64,000 bases of DNA from Clostridiales bacterium (GTDB taxonomy: Bacteria; Bacillota; Clostridia; Saccharofermentanales; Saccharofermentanaceae): the NCBI GenBank assembly GCA_017515465.1, contig JAFWFV010000018.1, positions 17,279-81,278 of the forward strand. Direction: 5' to 3'. Under the pieces are notes generated by a model. The model ran no database searches and was not told the DNA's origin. It saw only the letters and a list, made by a program, of their open reading frames with translations. Made by a program: the position numbers and the translations under genes. The stretch's first letter is position 1. The number at the start of each line of letters is the position of its first letter. This document shows positions 8,862-17,651 of the stretch, piece by piece.

Positions 8862-9868
8862 TTATTAAGCTCCTTATACATTTTCAGGGTGAGCGCCGTA
8901 ACGCAGCCCTCATATTTTACGTTGACCTTGAGATCGGAGAGGAATCCGTTGATATATTCCAGTATCCTGCCCATCTCCTTGATGCCGATGTTTTCGTGAG
9001 ATACCACGAACTTCTCCAGGCGCATGCGGTCCTGATTAAACCTCACCTGTTCGCAGTCTATGTCTGCCTTGAGCCTCATGATATCGTTTACTATCCATAT
9101 CAGGAGGATCGCAGGCTCCATATAGTTATGCTCATAATCAGCAAATATCTCGTCGGCTCTCTTTATCGACCGGGAGACCTTCTCCCCGGGCATGGAAAGG
9201 ACATGATCCATCAGATCGTTCTTGAGATCCAGGAATGTCTCGTCGGACATGAGCCTAACCGCCCTGCCGGGAATCCCGTCTGCAAAATCGACCAGCAGAT
9301 CCAGTTCATCCCCGCTGATGTCCGGAGACAGCTTTCTTACGATCTCAACGACCTCTTCCTTGGTGTAGGGCTTGATCTTATAATCGACTGCTCTCGACAG
9401 TATCGTGGGCAGGAGTGCATCCGTATTAGTCGTCTCAAAGATGAAGATAACGTCAGAAGGTGGTTCCTCAATGGACTTGAGCAGGGCATTCTGGCCTTCC
9501 TTGTTCAGATGATCCCCGTCGATGATATACACCTTGTTGGGGGAGAACCTGGGAGCCGTCTCGTAATCGCCTACTATGGATTCCCTGATCCTGTCAACGG
9601 GAATGACATTGGCATTCTTTTCCGGAGCGACCCTGACCAGATCAGGATTGGTCCCGTTGGCTGTATAGATGCAGCTCCTGCATTTTCCGCAGCATCCGTC
9701 AGGCCCGGGCGTCTCGCACAGGAACGCCTTTGCCAGTTCGTTTGTTATGAATGTCTTGCCTGATCCGGACGCTCCCGAGACAATATAAGTACTGCCCCTG
9801 CGATCCATCGCTTCGCGGCCCATTCTCTCCTTTAGCTTTGACTGTCCTGTGATACTGCTGAAAGACAC
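8858..9868 (-). CDS. holB: DNA polymerase III subunit delta'
   Basis: A 336-residue AAA+ clamp-loader subunit. It has a Walker A motif GASGSGKT near residues 32-39, a four-cysteine zinc module (CCGKCRSC) near residue 59, the Walker B-like KVYIIDGDHLN near 112 and the sensor-1 region TILSRAVDYK. Length fits HolB; DnaX would be much longer. The start is GTG at 9868, one nucleotide after the tmk stop, and the frame has no better upstream codon. It sits between tmk and ricT as in Firmicutes, but the small yaaQ and yaaR genes found there in Bacillus are absent. Confidence 0.91.
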   Translation of the reverse strand: MSFSSITGQSKLKERMGREAMDRRGSTYIVSGASGSGKTFITNELAKAFLCETPGPDGCCGKCRSCIYTANGTNPDLVRVAPEKNANVIPVDRIRESIVGDYETAPRFSPNKVYIIDGDHLNKEGQNALLKSIEEPPSDVIFIFETTNTDALLPTILSRAVDYKIKPYTKEEVVEIVRKLSPDISGDELDLLVDFADGIPGRAVRLMSDETFLDLKNDLMDHVLSMPGEKVSRSIKRADEIFADYEHNYMEPAILLIWIVNDIMRLKADIDCEQVRFNQDRMRLEKFVVSHENIGIKEMGRILEYINGFLSDLKVNVKYEGCVTALTLKMYKELNK

Positions 9869-9869
9869 T

Positions 9870-10511
9870 TTATACTTTATATCCTCTCGCTATGAGACTC
9901 TCTTTTGTTACCGATATTATCTCCGATGCTATCTCGTCCCTGGGACGTGAAGCATCGATCACCCTGATCCTGTCATCACGTGATGCCATGTCCAGATATC
10001 CCGCTCTGACGGCAGACTGGAACTCCATGCCCAGAGCCTCCATCCTGTCTTCCGCCTCACCGCGGATGCCTCTCCTGGCCAGCGCCGTCACAGGATCAAG
10101 ATCGAGCAGGAACGTTATGTCAGGCTTAAGGCCTCCCGTTGCCGTCAGGTTCAGATCTGATACAACATCAGTTCCCAGCTTCCTGGCATATCCCTGATAT
10201 GCATAGGTGGAATCGAAGAACCTGTCACTGATGACCGTTATGCCCTGTTCCATGGAGGGCTTTATGACCTCCGATGTTATCTGTGCCCTGGCTGCCTCAA
10301 ACAGGAGAAGTTCGCATACGGGATCCATGTTGTCGTTCTTCTTGTCCAGAAGAACGTTCCTGATCTTTTCCCCGACGGAGGTTCCGCCCGGCTCCCTGAC
10401 TCTCCTGAATTCAACGCCTGCTGATCCGAGATACTCCTCGAGCATCGCGATCTGGGTGCTCTTGCCGCAGCCGTCTATGCCTTCGAATGTAATGAATAGT
10501 CCCTGGGGCAT
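9870..10511 (-). CDS. tmk: Thymidylate kinase
   Basis: About 213 residues. Phosphorylates dTMP to dTDP for DNA synthesis. The P-loop FEGIDGCGKST is near residues 9-19, the dTMP-binding VREPGGTSVGEKIR near 39, and DRFFDSTYAYQGYAR carries the DR motif near 95. The frame opens at a TTG at 10517, but the ATG at 10511, two nucleotides after the previous stop, gives the normal N-terminus MPQGLFITFEG. It lies between the Asn-rich gene and holB. Confidence 0.94.
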   Translation of the reverse strand: MPQGLFITFEGIDGCGKSTQIAMLEEYLGSAGVEFRRVREPGGTSVGEKIRNVLLDKKNDNMDPVCELLLFEAARAQITSEVIKPSMEQGITVISDRFFDSTYAYQGYARKLGTDVVSDLNLTATGGLKPDITFLLDLDPVTALARRGIRGEAEDRMEALGMEFQSAVRAGYLDMASRDDRIRVIDASRPRDEIASEIISVTKESLIARGYKV

Positions 10512-10513
10512 GA

Positions 10514-10957
10514 TCAACCTATCTTGATATTCTTGATATCTGCGATCTCCAGATAGATCTCCTTGGTGATCCTGGCGTTATCGCTCTTGATATCCTCATA
10601 TGTCTCTTCAGCCTTTACCTGGGGCTTGGACTGCTGGTAATTGTTATTCTTCTTGGGAGGACGCTTGCCGTCATTTCTGTTGTCGTTCCTGTTTTCACCC
10701 CTGTTCTCATTGCGGTTCTTCTTCTGGAACGACTGGTTGTCCTTGTTGTATTTCTTGTTCTTTGCAGGCTTGTCAGCTGCTGCAGCAGTATTATCAGACT
10801 CGGCATTCCTGGATTCGGTTTTTTTGCGGTTCTTGTCAAACTCACGCCTGTCTCCGCCGTTCTTGCCGTTGTAGTTATTTCTCCTGCGGTTCCTGTTGTA
10901 ATTTTTATTGCCGTTCTTTTTCCCGGCATTGTTGTTATTCACGTTCTCAGACATCAT
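10514..10957 (-). CDS. Asn/Lys/Arg-rich disordered protein of unknown function
   Basis: About 147 residues that I do not recognise. Residues 1-115 are low-complexity and strongly basic (runs of N, K and R with G, E and Q), with no hydrophobic core, and are probably disordered and possibly RNA-binding. The last 30 residues change character (ETYEDIKSDN, then EIYLEIADIKNIKIG) and look like a short ordered motif. GGAGG lies just before two adjacent ATGs at 10957 and 10954. The gene ends 2 nt before tmk, in the operon slot upstream of tmk-holB-ricT, and is separated from folK by 48 nt. Translation coupling with tmk makes it a real gene rather than chance coding. An RNA-related role would suit RicT nearby, but that is inference. 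Confidence 0.75.
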   Translation of the reverse strand: MMSENVNNNNAGKKNGNKNYNRNRRRNNYNGKNGGDRREFDKNRKKTESRNAESDNTAAAADKPAKNKKYNKDNQSFQKKNRNENRGENRNDNRNDGKRPPKKNNNYQQSKPQVKAEETYEDIKSDNARITKEIYLEIADIKNIKIG

Positions 10958-11005
10958 AACCTCCAATTGATCAGGGCTTAAAGTTAGATTATAAATAATC
11001 TTGAA

Positions 11006-11479
11006 CTAAACTTCAAATTCCCACGGTATCTGCTTTACGTACTTGTCGTCCGGTATCTCACCGCTATATTCCATCAGGTCCTTCATGGGTATCAGGACAA
11101 ATGCCCTCTGCCTGTACCTGGGATGGGGGATCTGAAGTTCTTCCGTATCGACCGTCTCATCTCCATAAAGGATTATGTCTATGTCGATCGTCCTGGGACC
11201 CCATCTGATCAGCCTCTTTCTGTGAAGGGCATTCTCGATCCTGTGGATCTCCTCCAGGAGCTCCATTGGGCTCAGTCCGGTCTCACAGAGGACACAAACG
11301 TTATAGAAGCTGTCCTGATCCTCATATCCCACAGGTTCCGTCTCATACATGTGAGATATACCCGTCACCCTGAGATCTGCCAGACCGTTCAGCCTCCTGA
11401 TGCTCTCCTCGATATTGGCCTTTCTGTCTCCTATATTACTGCCTATGCTGAGCAGCACCCGGTTGGTATCACCTGCCAC
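11006..11479 (-). CDS. folK: FolK, 6-hydroxymethyl-7,8-dihydropterin pyrophosphokinase
   Basis: A 157-residue HPPK, which transfers pyrophosphate from ATP to the pterin in folate synthesis. Seen: LSIGSNIGDRKANIEESI at the N-terminus, YETEPVGYEDQDSFYNVCV near residue 45, the RWGPRTIDIDIILYG catalytic loop near 95 and PHPRYRQRAFVLIPM near 118. The start is GTG at 11479, overlapping folB by 11 nt, with GGAGG about 12 nt upstream. It ends with TAG at the normal family length. It is the last gene of folE-folP-folB-folK. Confidence 0.94.
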   Translation of the reverse strand: MAGDTNRVLLSIGSNIGDRKANIEESIRRLNGLADLRVTGISHMYETEPVGYEDQDSFYNVCVLCETGLSPMELLEEIHRIENALHRKRLIRWGPRTIDIDIILYGDETVDTEELQIPHPRYRQRAFVLIPMKDLMEYSGEIPDDKYVKQIPWEFEV

Positions 11480-11828
11480 GTTCTATTACGACCTCCATGG
11501 AATCGAACCTGCCGTCGATGGGGCAGTCGGGCTTTGCAACTGTCACCCTGACACGGGAGGAGGTCCTGGCCAGATATAGGACCTTGCCAGCTATCTCATA
11601 TGCCAGATGTTCTATGAGGTTGCCCTTATCGCCCTCCACGGTCTTTCTGATCTCCTCAAAGATCACAGAGTAATCTATGGTGTCGCTGAGGTTATCAGTG
11701 ACCTTGCCCCTGATATCATCACAGAAGATCTCGCAGGATACGACGAACCTCTGTCCGTTTATCTTCTCCTCCTCCAGACATCCTGTATGTCCGAAGAATT
11801 CCATGTTGTTCATCCTGATGATATCCAT
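11469..11828 (-). CDS. folB: FolB, dihydroneopterin aldolase
   Basis: About 119 residues; converts 7,8-dihydroneopterin to 6-hydroxymethyl-dihydropterin and glycolaldehyde. The N-terminal FFGHTGCLEEEKINGQRF segment, with the conserved Glu near residue 19, and TIDYSVIFEEI near 50 are family features. The end VAKPDCPIDGRFDSMEVVI matches the usual KP-x-A-P C-terminus. The ATG at 11828 starts at the A of the folP TGA; a GTG three bases earlier is possible. Confidence 0.92.
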   Translation of the reverse strand: MDIIRMNNMEFFGHTGCLEEEKINGQRFVVSCEIFCDDIRGKVTDNLSDTIDYSVIFEEIRKTVEGDKGNLIEHLAYEIAGKVLYLARTSSRVRVTVAKPDCPIDGRFDSMEVVIERGR

Positions 11829-12646
11829 CACTTGTCCTCCATTATCCTGTCAAACACATTGAGCTGATCCCTGAGATTCCTGATCCTGTGGCTCCTAATG
11901 AGGGATGCGCCCCGGGAGACTGCCGCCAGAGCCAGGGCATCTGAACTGTCATCCAGCAAGTCCATATCCTCTGTCCCTCCGATGATATCCTTGACCACTC
12001 TCTTGCGGGAAGCCGCATATAGGACGGGAAACCTGTCCCCGAACGAAAGATCTTTAAGTCCTCTGGTGAGTTCGATGTCCTGGGATCTCGTGGTGCCGAA
12101 TCCAATGCCGGGATCGATGATGATCCTGTCCTCATCCACTCCCGCTGCCAGCGCGTATTCTATGTTCTCCTCTGTCTCGGATATGGCCCTGTTCAGTATG
12201 CTGCCGTCCTGAGTGCCATTCCTGCGGCAGTTGAACATGATGACCAGGCCTGATCCGTTCATGGCAGCAGCCTCTGCCATGCCTGATGATCTGAGATCCC
12301 CGCCTATGTCGTTGATGATCGATGCCCCGTTTTCCGATGCAGCTATGGCCACCTCAGGCTTGGTGGTATCAACGGATATCACCATGCCCATGTCTGACAG
12401 CTGTCTGATCACGGGGATGATCCTTCTCTTTTCCTCTTCACATTCAACGGGAATAAATCCGGGTCTGGTGGATTCACCGCCGACATCTATGATATCCGCT
12501 CCCTCATCCCTCATCTCCAGGGCCCTTGCCACGGCCTTGTCCTTATCGAGAAACATACCCCCGTCCGAGAACGAATCAGGGGTAACGTTAAGTATCCCCA
12601 TAATGAATGTACGTCCGCTTATAGAACGCTTATAGCCTGATGCCAT
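11828..12646 (-). CDS. folP: FolP, dihydropteroate synthase
   Basis: A 272-residue TIM-barrel enzyme condensing p-aminobenzoate with the pterin pyrophosphate; the target of sulfonamides. The signatures are MGILNVTPDSFSDGG near residue 16 and DVGGESTRPGF near 57, with SVDTTKPEVA, IINDIGG and DPGIGFGTT further on. A final arginine/serine segment GASLIRSHR is near residue 245. The ATG directly abuts the folE TAA, and GGAGG lies in the folE 3' end. Confidence 0.95.
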   Translation of the reverse strand: MASGYKRSISGRTFIMGILNVTPDSFSDGGMFLDKDKAVARALEMRDEGADIIDVGGESTRPGFIPVECEEEKRRIIPVIRQLSDMGMVISVDTTKPEVAIAASENGASIINDIGGDLRSSGMAEAAAMNGSGLVIMFNCRRNGTQDGSILNRAISETEENIEYALAAGVDEDRIIIDPGIGFGTTRSQDIELTRGLKDLSFGDRFPVLYAASRKRVVKDIIGGTEDMDLLDDSSDALALAAVSRGASLIRSHRIRNLRDQLNVFDRIMEDK

Positions 12647-13270
12647 TTAGCCTCCTATGCGCTGCCTGTTGATCAGTGCCAGCGCCTCATTTCTCGTTCT
12701 GGCATCGGTCCTGCATCCGCCTCTCATGGCGGAGGTGACCGTCTTGGACCCGGGCTTTCTTATGCCTCTCATGGTCATGCACAGATGCTCTGCTTCGATG
12801 ACGACACATACGGCTGAGGCATCGACTGCCTCGATGATGCTGTCTGCTATCTCCGATGTGAGACGCTCCTGGACCTGGGGCTTTCTGGAAAGGGTATCTA
12901 CGATCCTGGCGACCTTGGACAGGCCGAGGATCTTGCCGGCGCGGGGAATGTAGACTACATGTGCCTTGCCGTGGAAAGGCAGCAGGTGATGCTCGCACAT
13001 GGAATAGAAGGGGATGTCACCTATCAGGATCATCTCATCATTTCCGGGCTCGGTGAAGACCTTAACGTCCTGTGAGATATCCCTGTGAAGTCCGGAGAAG
13101 ATCTCCGCATACATCCTGGCAACACGCTTGGGTGTTTCCTGGAGACCCTCCCTGCCGGTGTCCTCACCGATCGCTTCGAGTATCATGGACACAGCCTCTT
13201 CGATCTTGGGCAGATCCATGTTCTGTCTGCTCTCTATGGGCAGCTGGTCATCGTTCATATAATCGTACAT
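12647..13270 (-). CDS. folE: FolE, GTP cyclohydrolase I
   Basis: A 207-residue type IA GTP cyclohydrolase, the first step of folate synthesis from GTP. Seen: [15 protein letters not shown] near residue 46, the zinc-ligand and catalytic [15 protein letters not shown] near 91, [23 protein letters not shown] and [20 protein letters not shown] with the second zinc cysteine. It lies 3 nt downstream of the AraC-type regulator and starts the folE-folP-folB-folK set. Confidence 0.95.
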   Translation of the reverse strand: MYDYMNDDQLPIESRQNMDLPKIEEAVSMILEAIGEDTGREGLQETPKRVARMYAEIFSGLHRDISQDVKVFTEPGNDEMILIGDIPFYSMCEHHLLPFHGKAHVVYIPRAGKILGLSKVARIVDTLSRKPQVQERLTSEIADSIIEAVDASAVCVVIEAEHLCMTMRGIRKPGSKTVTSAMRGGCRTDARTRNEALALINRQRIGG

Positions 13271-13273
13271 TTG

Positions 13274-14269
13274 TTACTTTCCGCTCCTTCCGCTGTCTTT
13301 CGAATGCCCCTTGCGGTATTCAATAGGTGTCATGTTCATGTGTTTCCTGAATGCCACATTGAACCTCTGGGCGCTGGAAAAGCCCACCGAAGTTGCAATT
13401 GCAGACACCTTTATATCGTTATTAAGCAGCATTTCGCATGCCTTTGTGATCCTGACGTTCATAAGATAGTTCATGGGGCTTACACCGATCTCATCCTTGA
13501 ATGCACGGGTGAAATAGCCCTGACTGAGATATACGTATGCGGCAACGTCATTTATCGTTATGCCCCGGTCATAATTGGTATCCATGTAGTTCTTGGCGAT
13601 GAGGACGAGCTCCTTGGCCTTGCCGTTCTTGACCCTTAAGGATTCCTCCCATTCGTTCCTCATTGCCCTGGACAGTATGATCATGAGCTCCATCGTCAGG
13701 AGCCCCAGCATCAGATCCTTGGAATGACGGTTCTCGGATTTCTCTACGATTATCCTCTCGGCAACCGTCTCAACGTCGCGCTTATAGATACCCGATACGA
13801 TGATATATGGATCCTTGCGCCTGTTCTCCTCACCTTCGGTGGCGAACTGCATAAAGCTCTCCAGTGATGTGGGAGCGAGCTTGGGGATCGGTATCGAAGG
13901 TCCGGGAGAATACTGTTTTCTCTCGGGAGTCCTGCCGTTATCCGCATTGGGATCGCTGTATCCCACAGGAGTAAAACCGAAATAGAGTGTAAACATGTCG
14001 GCTTTCTTGGATGTGATCCTGACGGTATGTGCCATATGAGGTCTTATTACCAGTGTATCGCCCTTACACAGGGAAACCTTCTTGCCCTCGATCTTCAGGT
14101 CGATCTCCCCGTCCCTGAGGAACAGGAGTTCATGGGTATCGTGCATGCTGGATTCAGACAGGGGAGTCGTCTTTTCCAGGACGTGTTCAAAGCCCTCGAA
14201 AACCACAGGCACTGCGCCTGAAGTCTTGAGCATTCCGTTTTCCAGGTTAGAAAGCAGTTCGTTCGCCAC
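13274..14269 (-). CDS. AraC-family transcriptional regulator
   Basis: A 331-residue regulator. The N-terminal half is a cupin-like AraC ligand-binding domain (HELLFLRDGEIDLKIEGK, then GDTLVIRPHMAHTV). The C-terminal ~105 residues are the double helix-turn-helix: DVAAYVYLSQGYFTRAFKDE and IKVSAIATSVGFSSAQRFNVAFRKH, with the closing TPIEYRK. The start is GTG at 14269, six nucleotides after GGAGG. It lies 14 nt behind the SASA-like gene and 3 nt before folE. The pairing with the SASA-like gene suggests a carbohydrate-related ligand, but the ligand cannot be read from sequence. Confidence 0.9.
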   Translation of the reverse strand: MANELLSNLENGMLKTSGAVPVVFEGFEHVLEKTTPLSESSMHDTHELLFLRDGEIDLKIEGKKVSLCKGDTLVIRPHMAHTVRITSKKADMFTLYFGFTPVGYSDPNADNGRTPERKQYSPGPSIPIPKLAPTSLESFMQFATEGEENRRKDPYIIVSGIYKRDVETVAERIIVEKSENRHSKDLMLGLLTMELMIILSRAMRNEWEESLRVKNGKAKELVLIAKNYMDTNYDRGITINDVAAYVYLSQGYFTRAFKDEIGVSPMNYLMNVRITKACEMLLNNDIKVSAIATSVGFSSAQRFNVAFRKHMNMTPIEYRKGHSKDSGRSGK

Positions 14270-14283
14270 AATACCCTCCGTAA

Positions 14284-16512
14284 TCAGATGAACCTGATGT
14301 TGTCGATGTAGATCTCACCATTGCGCTCAGTATCGGTAATGCTGAACTTCAGGCTCGATATCGAGATGTATCCTTCCCCCTTGAATTCAAAGGTCAGGGT
14401 CTGCCATGTGAGATCCTGTCTGATATCTGATTCTCCGAAGTTTTCAATGGAAAGCCTCTTCTTGCGCTGCTCCGGATTGAATACGTCCACCACCAGCTTG
14501 TTCCTGCCCCTGATCTCGATGGGGGCAAGGAGTGATGCATAGCTCAATACGGGTTCAAAACCGTAGAGGGATTTGTCTGTCTCATATCTGATGTGGAGAG
14601 ATGAAGCTCCCTGTGTCTTGTTCATCTTCTCGGTAGTGATGACGCCGTTGCCCTTGAAGGTGCGGTAGACATCCAGGAGTTCAAAACTGCTCTCCCTGTC
14701 TCTCTTGCCTACGAACTGCAGCTTGTCACATGCTGCAAATGACAGGTCGGGACAGTAATATGCAGCTCTCCTGTCAAATCTGAAGGGAAGCACGGGAAGA
14801 TCTGCCAGATTCCTGAATGTCGCATCATGGGGGAAAGGCGAGAAGCCGTATGTTACGCTGACAGGCTCCTCCACTGAGTCAGCCCAGACCATGACCCTAA
14901 CTCCGTGAAGTATCCTGGCGCTGGCAGGATAGAATATCCTGTCGGGACCGCAGACTGCAAAGCCAAGGAGCTCACTGTTGCCCTCGGTGAGCCTCAGGCC
15001 GTCTGCCAGGTTGTTGAACTTGAGTATGAGCTTGTTTCCGGTCTTTTCCACGCCGGTCAGCTGAGGACATGAGCAGGGGAGCTTGGGCGTAAAGTGTGTA
15101 CCCAGAGCGGCGGTCGCCATCCTCTGTCCCAGGATAAAGCTCATTGTCTTGTCGGGAAGCAGAAGGTCGTGAAGACTTATGATGCCTGACCTCATCTCCA
15201 GCTTGTTCATGAAGGCCTGGATGACCTCGTTGAACTCGAGAACGCTGTAGGGTTCATCGAAGTCCACATGATCGGGATGCATGGCAACGAATATGATCGA
15301 AGGCATCAGCGCCTCATCGTAGACCTCCGATGGCTCGAAGGTGAATGCAAAAGTAGTGAGCATGCCCATGAGCAGGAGATCGTATCTCTCAAAGAGGAGA
15401 TCCTCCCTGTCAGGAGAGAAACAGAAACCGCGGACGGGAAGTCCCGTCAGAGGCGAGAGTATCCTGTTGTACAGATATGCAGTCCTGAACTTGGGCCTGA
15501 TGTAATCTATGTCTTCCTTTTTTTCTTCCTTCTCCGGCTTTGTACTGGGGATCATGGAAAAATCGAGCATCTTTGCAGCGGATGCCTTCAGCATTCCGTC
15601 GCCCTCTCCCGCTTTCTTAAGTGCACTGCCTTCGGATGTTGGGAAGTCGAGTTCCTTGACTTCCTGGATGACCTCATAGTCACTGGCCTCGCCCTTGAGG
15701 TCCTTGAGTTCTTTATCCTTATTAAGGTCGAAATCCAGGAGTTTGCTGCTCTCCTTGATCTCCTCCTCCAGACTGGATGTCTCCTGTCTCTTTATATCCT
15801 CTTTCTCGAGGGCATCATATCTCTCCTGATCGAGGTACAGACCGATACTCTCCAGGTAGTCCTTGACGGCGACCATGCTGTCTACCGCCTCTCCTGAGAT
15901 CCAGTTCAATATGGATGAATTAAGCCTGGCCAGATCCACTACTCCTACGGGGTATGAGATCTGGTTAGCCAGGGAATATGCGAATGCGAATGCAGAGGAT
16001 GATACCTCGGATAATGCCTTTGTGTCCGTGATCTTGATCCAGTTGAAATCCTCTCCGTCATCCGATGCCCTGAGGAATCTGAGATAGCTCATTACCCTTC
16101 TCTTGAGCGGGCCGGAAGGTGCATTTGCCTCCTTCATGGGGATGGAAAGGAATTCGGATCCCGTAAAGATCCACACGTCGCCGCACCTGATATCAGTAAC
16201 GGATACCTCTTCGGACATGCATCTGAATATGAATGTGTATGAGTCGGCAGAGGCCTTGTATGCGGGGATATTGAACTGAAAATCGCCCTTGGCGCCCGTC
16301 GTTGCCTCGCGGCTCAGGATGACGCCGTAGTCCGTATCCAGCTTGGATATCCTCCTGCCGTCAGTAGGATATTTGACGATCTCCAGTGTTATCGTAGCCA
16401 TTGCAGGAGCCTTGCCGGTTATGTTAAAGGCAAGATTCTGCTGAAATATCGCTTTGTCGGACAGCCACTTGGGCAGGATTATCTTACTGTTATGCTTATC
16501 TTCGGACTGCAT
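14284..16512 (-). CDS. Sialate O-acetylesterase-like protein with lost catalytic residues
   Basis: About 742 residues. The first ~220 residues follow the SASA (sialate O-acetylesterase) layout: an N-terminal beta domain (NLAFNITGKAPAMATITLEI, GDFQFNIPAYKASADSYTF), then CGDVWIFTGSEFLSIPM where active members read GDVW-x-CSGQSNM. The nucleophile Ser position is Glu. The GVIWYQGE-type motif is replaced by RGFCFSPDRED, and the DIHPxxK motif by DLLLPDK, so the catalytic His also appears lost. A charged, probably disordered insert (about residues 240-345) splits the domain. The C-terminal ~150 residues look like a beta-sandwich carbohydrate-binding module (ends EIYIDNIRFI). No signal peptide is visible. 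The frame opens at ATG 16536, but TATAAT at 16556-16551 would put transcription start near 16544, and GGAGGA precedes the ATG at 16512, so I prefer the latter. It may bind rather than hydrolyse glycans. Confidence 0.7.
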   Translation of the reverse strand: MQSEDKHNSKIILPKWLSDKAIFQQNLAFNITGKAPAMATITLEIVKYPTDGRRISKLDTDYGVILSREATTGAKGDFQFNIPAYKASADSYTFIFRCMSEEVSVTDIRCGDVWIFTGSEFLSIPMKEANAPSGPLKRRVMSYLRFLRASDDGEDFNWIKITDTKALSEVSSSAFAFAYSLANQISYPVGVVDLARLNSSILNWISGEAVDSMVAVKDYLESIGLYLDQERYDALEKEDIKRQETSSLEEEIKESSKLLDFDLNKDKELKDLKGEASDYEVIQEVKELDFPTSEGSALKKAGEGDGMLKASAAKMLDFSMIPSTKPEKEEKKEDIDYIRPKFRTAYLYNRILSPLTGLPVRGFCFSPDREDLLFERYDLLLMGMLTTFAFTFEPSEVYDEALMPSIIFVAMHPDHVDFDEPYSVLEFNEVIQAFMNKLEMRSGIISLHDLLLPDKTMSFILGQRMATAALGTHFTPKLPCSCPQLTGVEKTGNKLILKFNNLADGLRLTEGNSELLGFAVCGPDRIFYPASARILHGVRVMVWADSVEEPVSVTYGFSPFPHDATFRNLADLPVLPFRFDRRAAYYCPDLSFAACDKLQFVGKRDRESSFELLDVYRTFKGNGVITTEKMNKTQGASSLHIRYETDKSLYGFEPVLSYASLLAPIEIRGRNKLVVDVFNPEQRKKRLSIENFGESDIRQDLTWQTLTFEFKGEGYISISSLKFSITDTERNGEIYIDNIRFI

Positions 16513-16567
16513 CTGAAAGTGTTTTCCTCCGCACATAATTAGTCATTATGATTATACATCTAAAATA

Positions 16568-16597
16568 AGAAAAAGGCGGCAGTTAATTGCTGCCGCC
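16568..16597 (-). terminator. Rho-independent terminator after the aldolase gene
   Basis: A perfect 8-bp GC-rich stem (GGCGGCAG at 16575-16582 with CTGCCGCC at 16590-16597) and a 7-nt loop, followed on the minus strand by TTTTTCTTATTTTA. Confidence 0.88.
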
Positions 16598-16622
16598 TGG
16601 TGTAATCCATGAATGTGATAAA

Positions 16623-17603
16623 TCATATATCCTGCATGGTGATCTCTTTGTAGAAATTGGTGAGGTCAGTCCTGTTCTCATTGGTATATCTGATGGCATC
16701 CCTGGGGTGCTGGTTGAACAGGCCGGAGAGGAGATACTGGATATCGTAACCCCACTTAACGCCGTCTGCCTTAAGAGGTTCCATGTACTCCTCGATGAAC
16801 TTGATCACGGGATAGAGATTGTATTTGGGATTCCTGAGGAAACCGATGACATTCTCCATGGAGCAGTTGCCTGCGCCTCTGCCCATTCCCAGATATGTGG
16901 CATCGATCCAGTCAACGCCGTCGCCTATAGCCTCGATGGTATTGGCAAAAGCCATCTGCTGATTGTTATGGGCGTGGATGCCGACCTTCTTGCCAAACTT
17001 CTCTGCGTATTCCAGATAGAGGGCTGAGATCCTCTGGATCTGCTCGGGATAGAGAGAGCCGTAGCTGTCAACGATATAGATGCAGTCAACGTCAGTCTGG
17101 AAGATCATGTCCAGAGCGCATCTGACATCCTTCTCACCGGCGTTGGATACAGCCATGATGTTGCAGCTGACTTCGTATCCCTTTTTCTTTGCATCGTTGA
17201 TCATTGCGCAGCACTCGGGGATAGTATGTACATATGTGGCAACCCTGATGAGATCGATGGGGCTCTCAGACTTTGGACGGATGTCCTCCCTGTAGTTGCA
17301 TCTGCCCACATCAGCCATTATGGAGAGCTTGAGACCCGTGTCCTTGTTCTCTCCTATGACATCCAGGATATCCTCGTCGGAGGAGAACTTCCACTTGCCG
17401 AACTTGTCAACATCGAACATGGTCTTGTCTGCTCTGTATCCGACTTCCATATAGTCAACACCGGCTCTGAGGTTAGCTCTGTACAGGGCCTTTACGAACT
17501 CATCCTTGAAGAAAAAGTCGTTGCACAGACCGCCGTCACGAAGGGTAGCATCAAGAACCTTAATAGACTCTCTGTAGCCCATCAATGCTGATAATTCTTT
17601 CAT
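16623..17603 (-). CDS. HMGL-like (DRE-TIM) aldolase catalytic domain protein
   Basis: A 326-residue TIM-barrel protein of the HMGL-like/DmpG superfamily (pyruvate- or acetyl-CoA-type carbon-carbon lyases and synthases). LDATLRDGGLCNDF near residue 17 is the D-x-T-L-R-D-G motif, DYMEVGYR carries the next catalytic acid, and GIHAHNNQQMAFANT has the H-x-H metal ligands. Length fits a single catalytic domain without the regulatory domain of isopropylmalate synthase. The substrate is unknown; 4-hydroxy-2-oxovalerate aldolase-type chemistry is one option but no acetaldehyde dehydrogenase partner is near. Start ATG with AAGGAG upstream. It is the distal gene behind the YfhO-like gene and is followed by a strong terminator. 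Confidence 0.85.
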   Translation of the reverse strand: MKELSALMGYRESIKVLDATLRDGGLCNDFFFKDEFVKALYRANLRAGVDYMEVGYRADKTMFDVDKFGKWKFSSDEDILDVIGENKDTGLKLSIMADVGRCNYREDIRPKSESPIDLIRVATYVHTIPECCAMINDAKKKGYEVSCNIMAVSNAGEKDVRCALDMIFQTDVDCIYIVDSYGSLYPEQIQRISALYLEYAEKFGKKVGIHAHNNQQMAFANTIEAIGDGVDWIDATYLGMGRGAGNCSMENVIGFLRNPKYNLYPVIKFIEEYMEPLKADGVKWGYDIQYLLSGLFNQHPRDAIRYTNENRTDLTNFYKEITMQDI

Positions 17604-17651
17604 CTTAGTCTCCTTGGTAAAAACGTTTCAGGTAAGAATTATACTACCTGA

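Noticed and set aside
10957..11008. The folK TAG is in frame with the Asn-rich gene and no other stop lies between, so TAG read-through would fuse them.
   Set aside because: Only 16 codons separate them, so an open stretch is likely by chance; FolK has its normal end, and the next gene has its own GGAGG and ATG.
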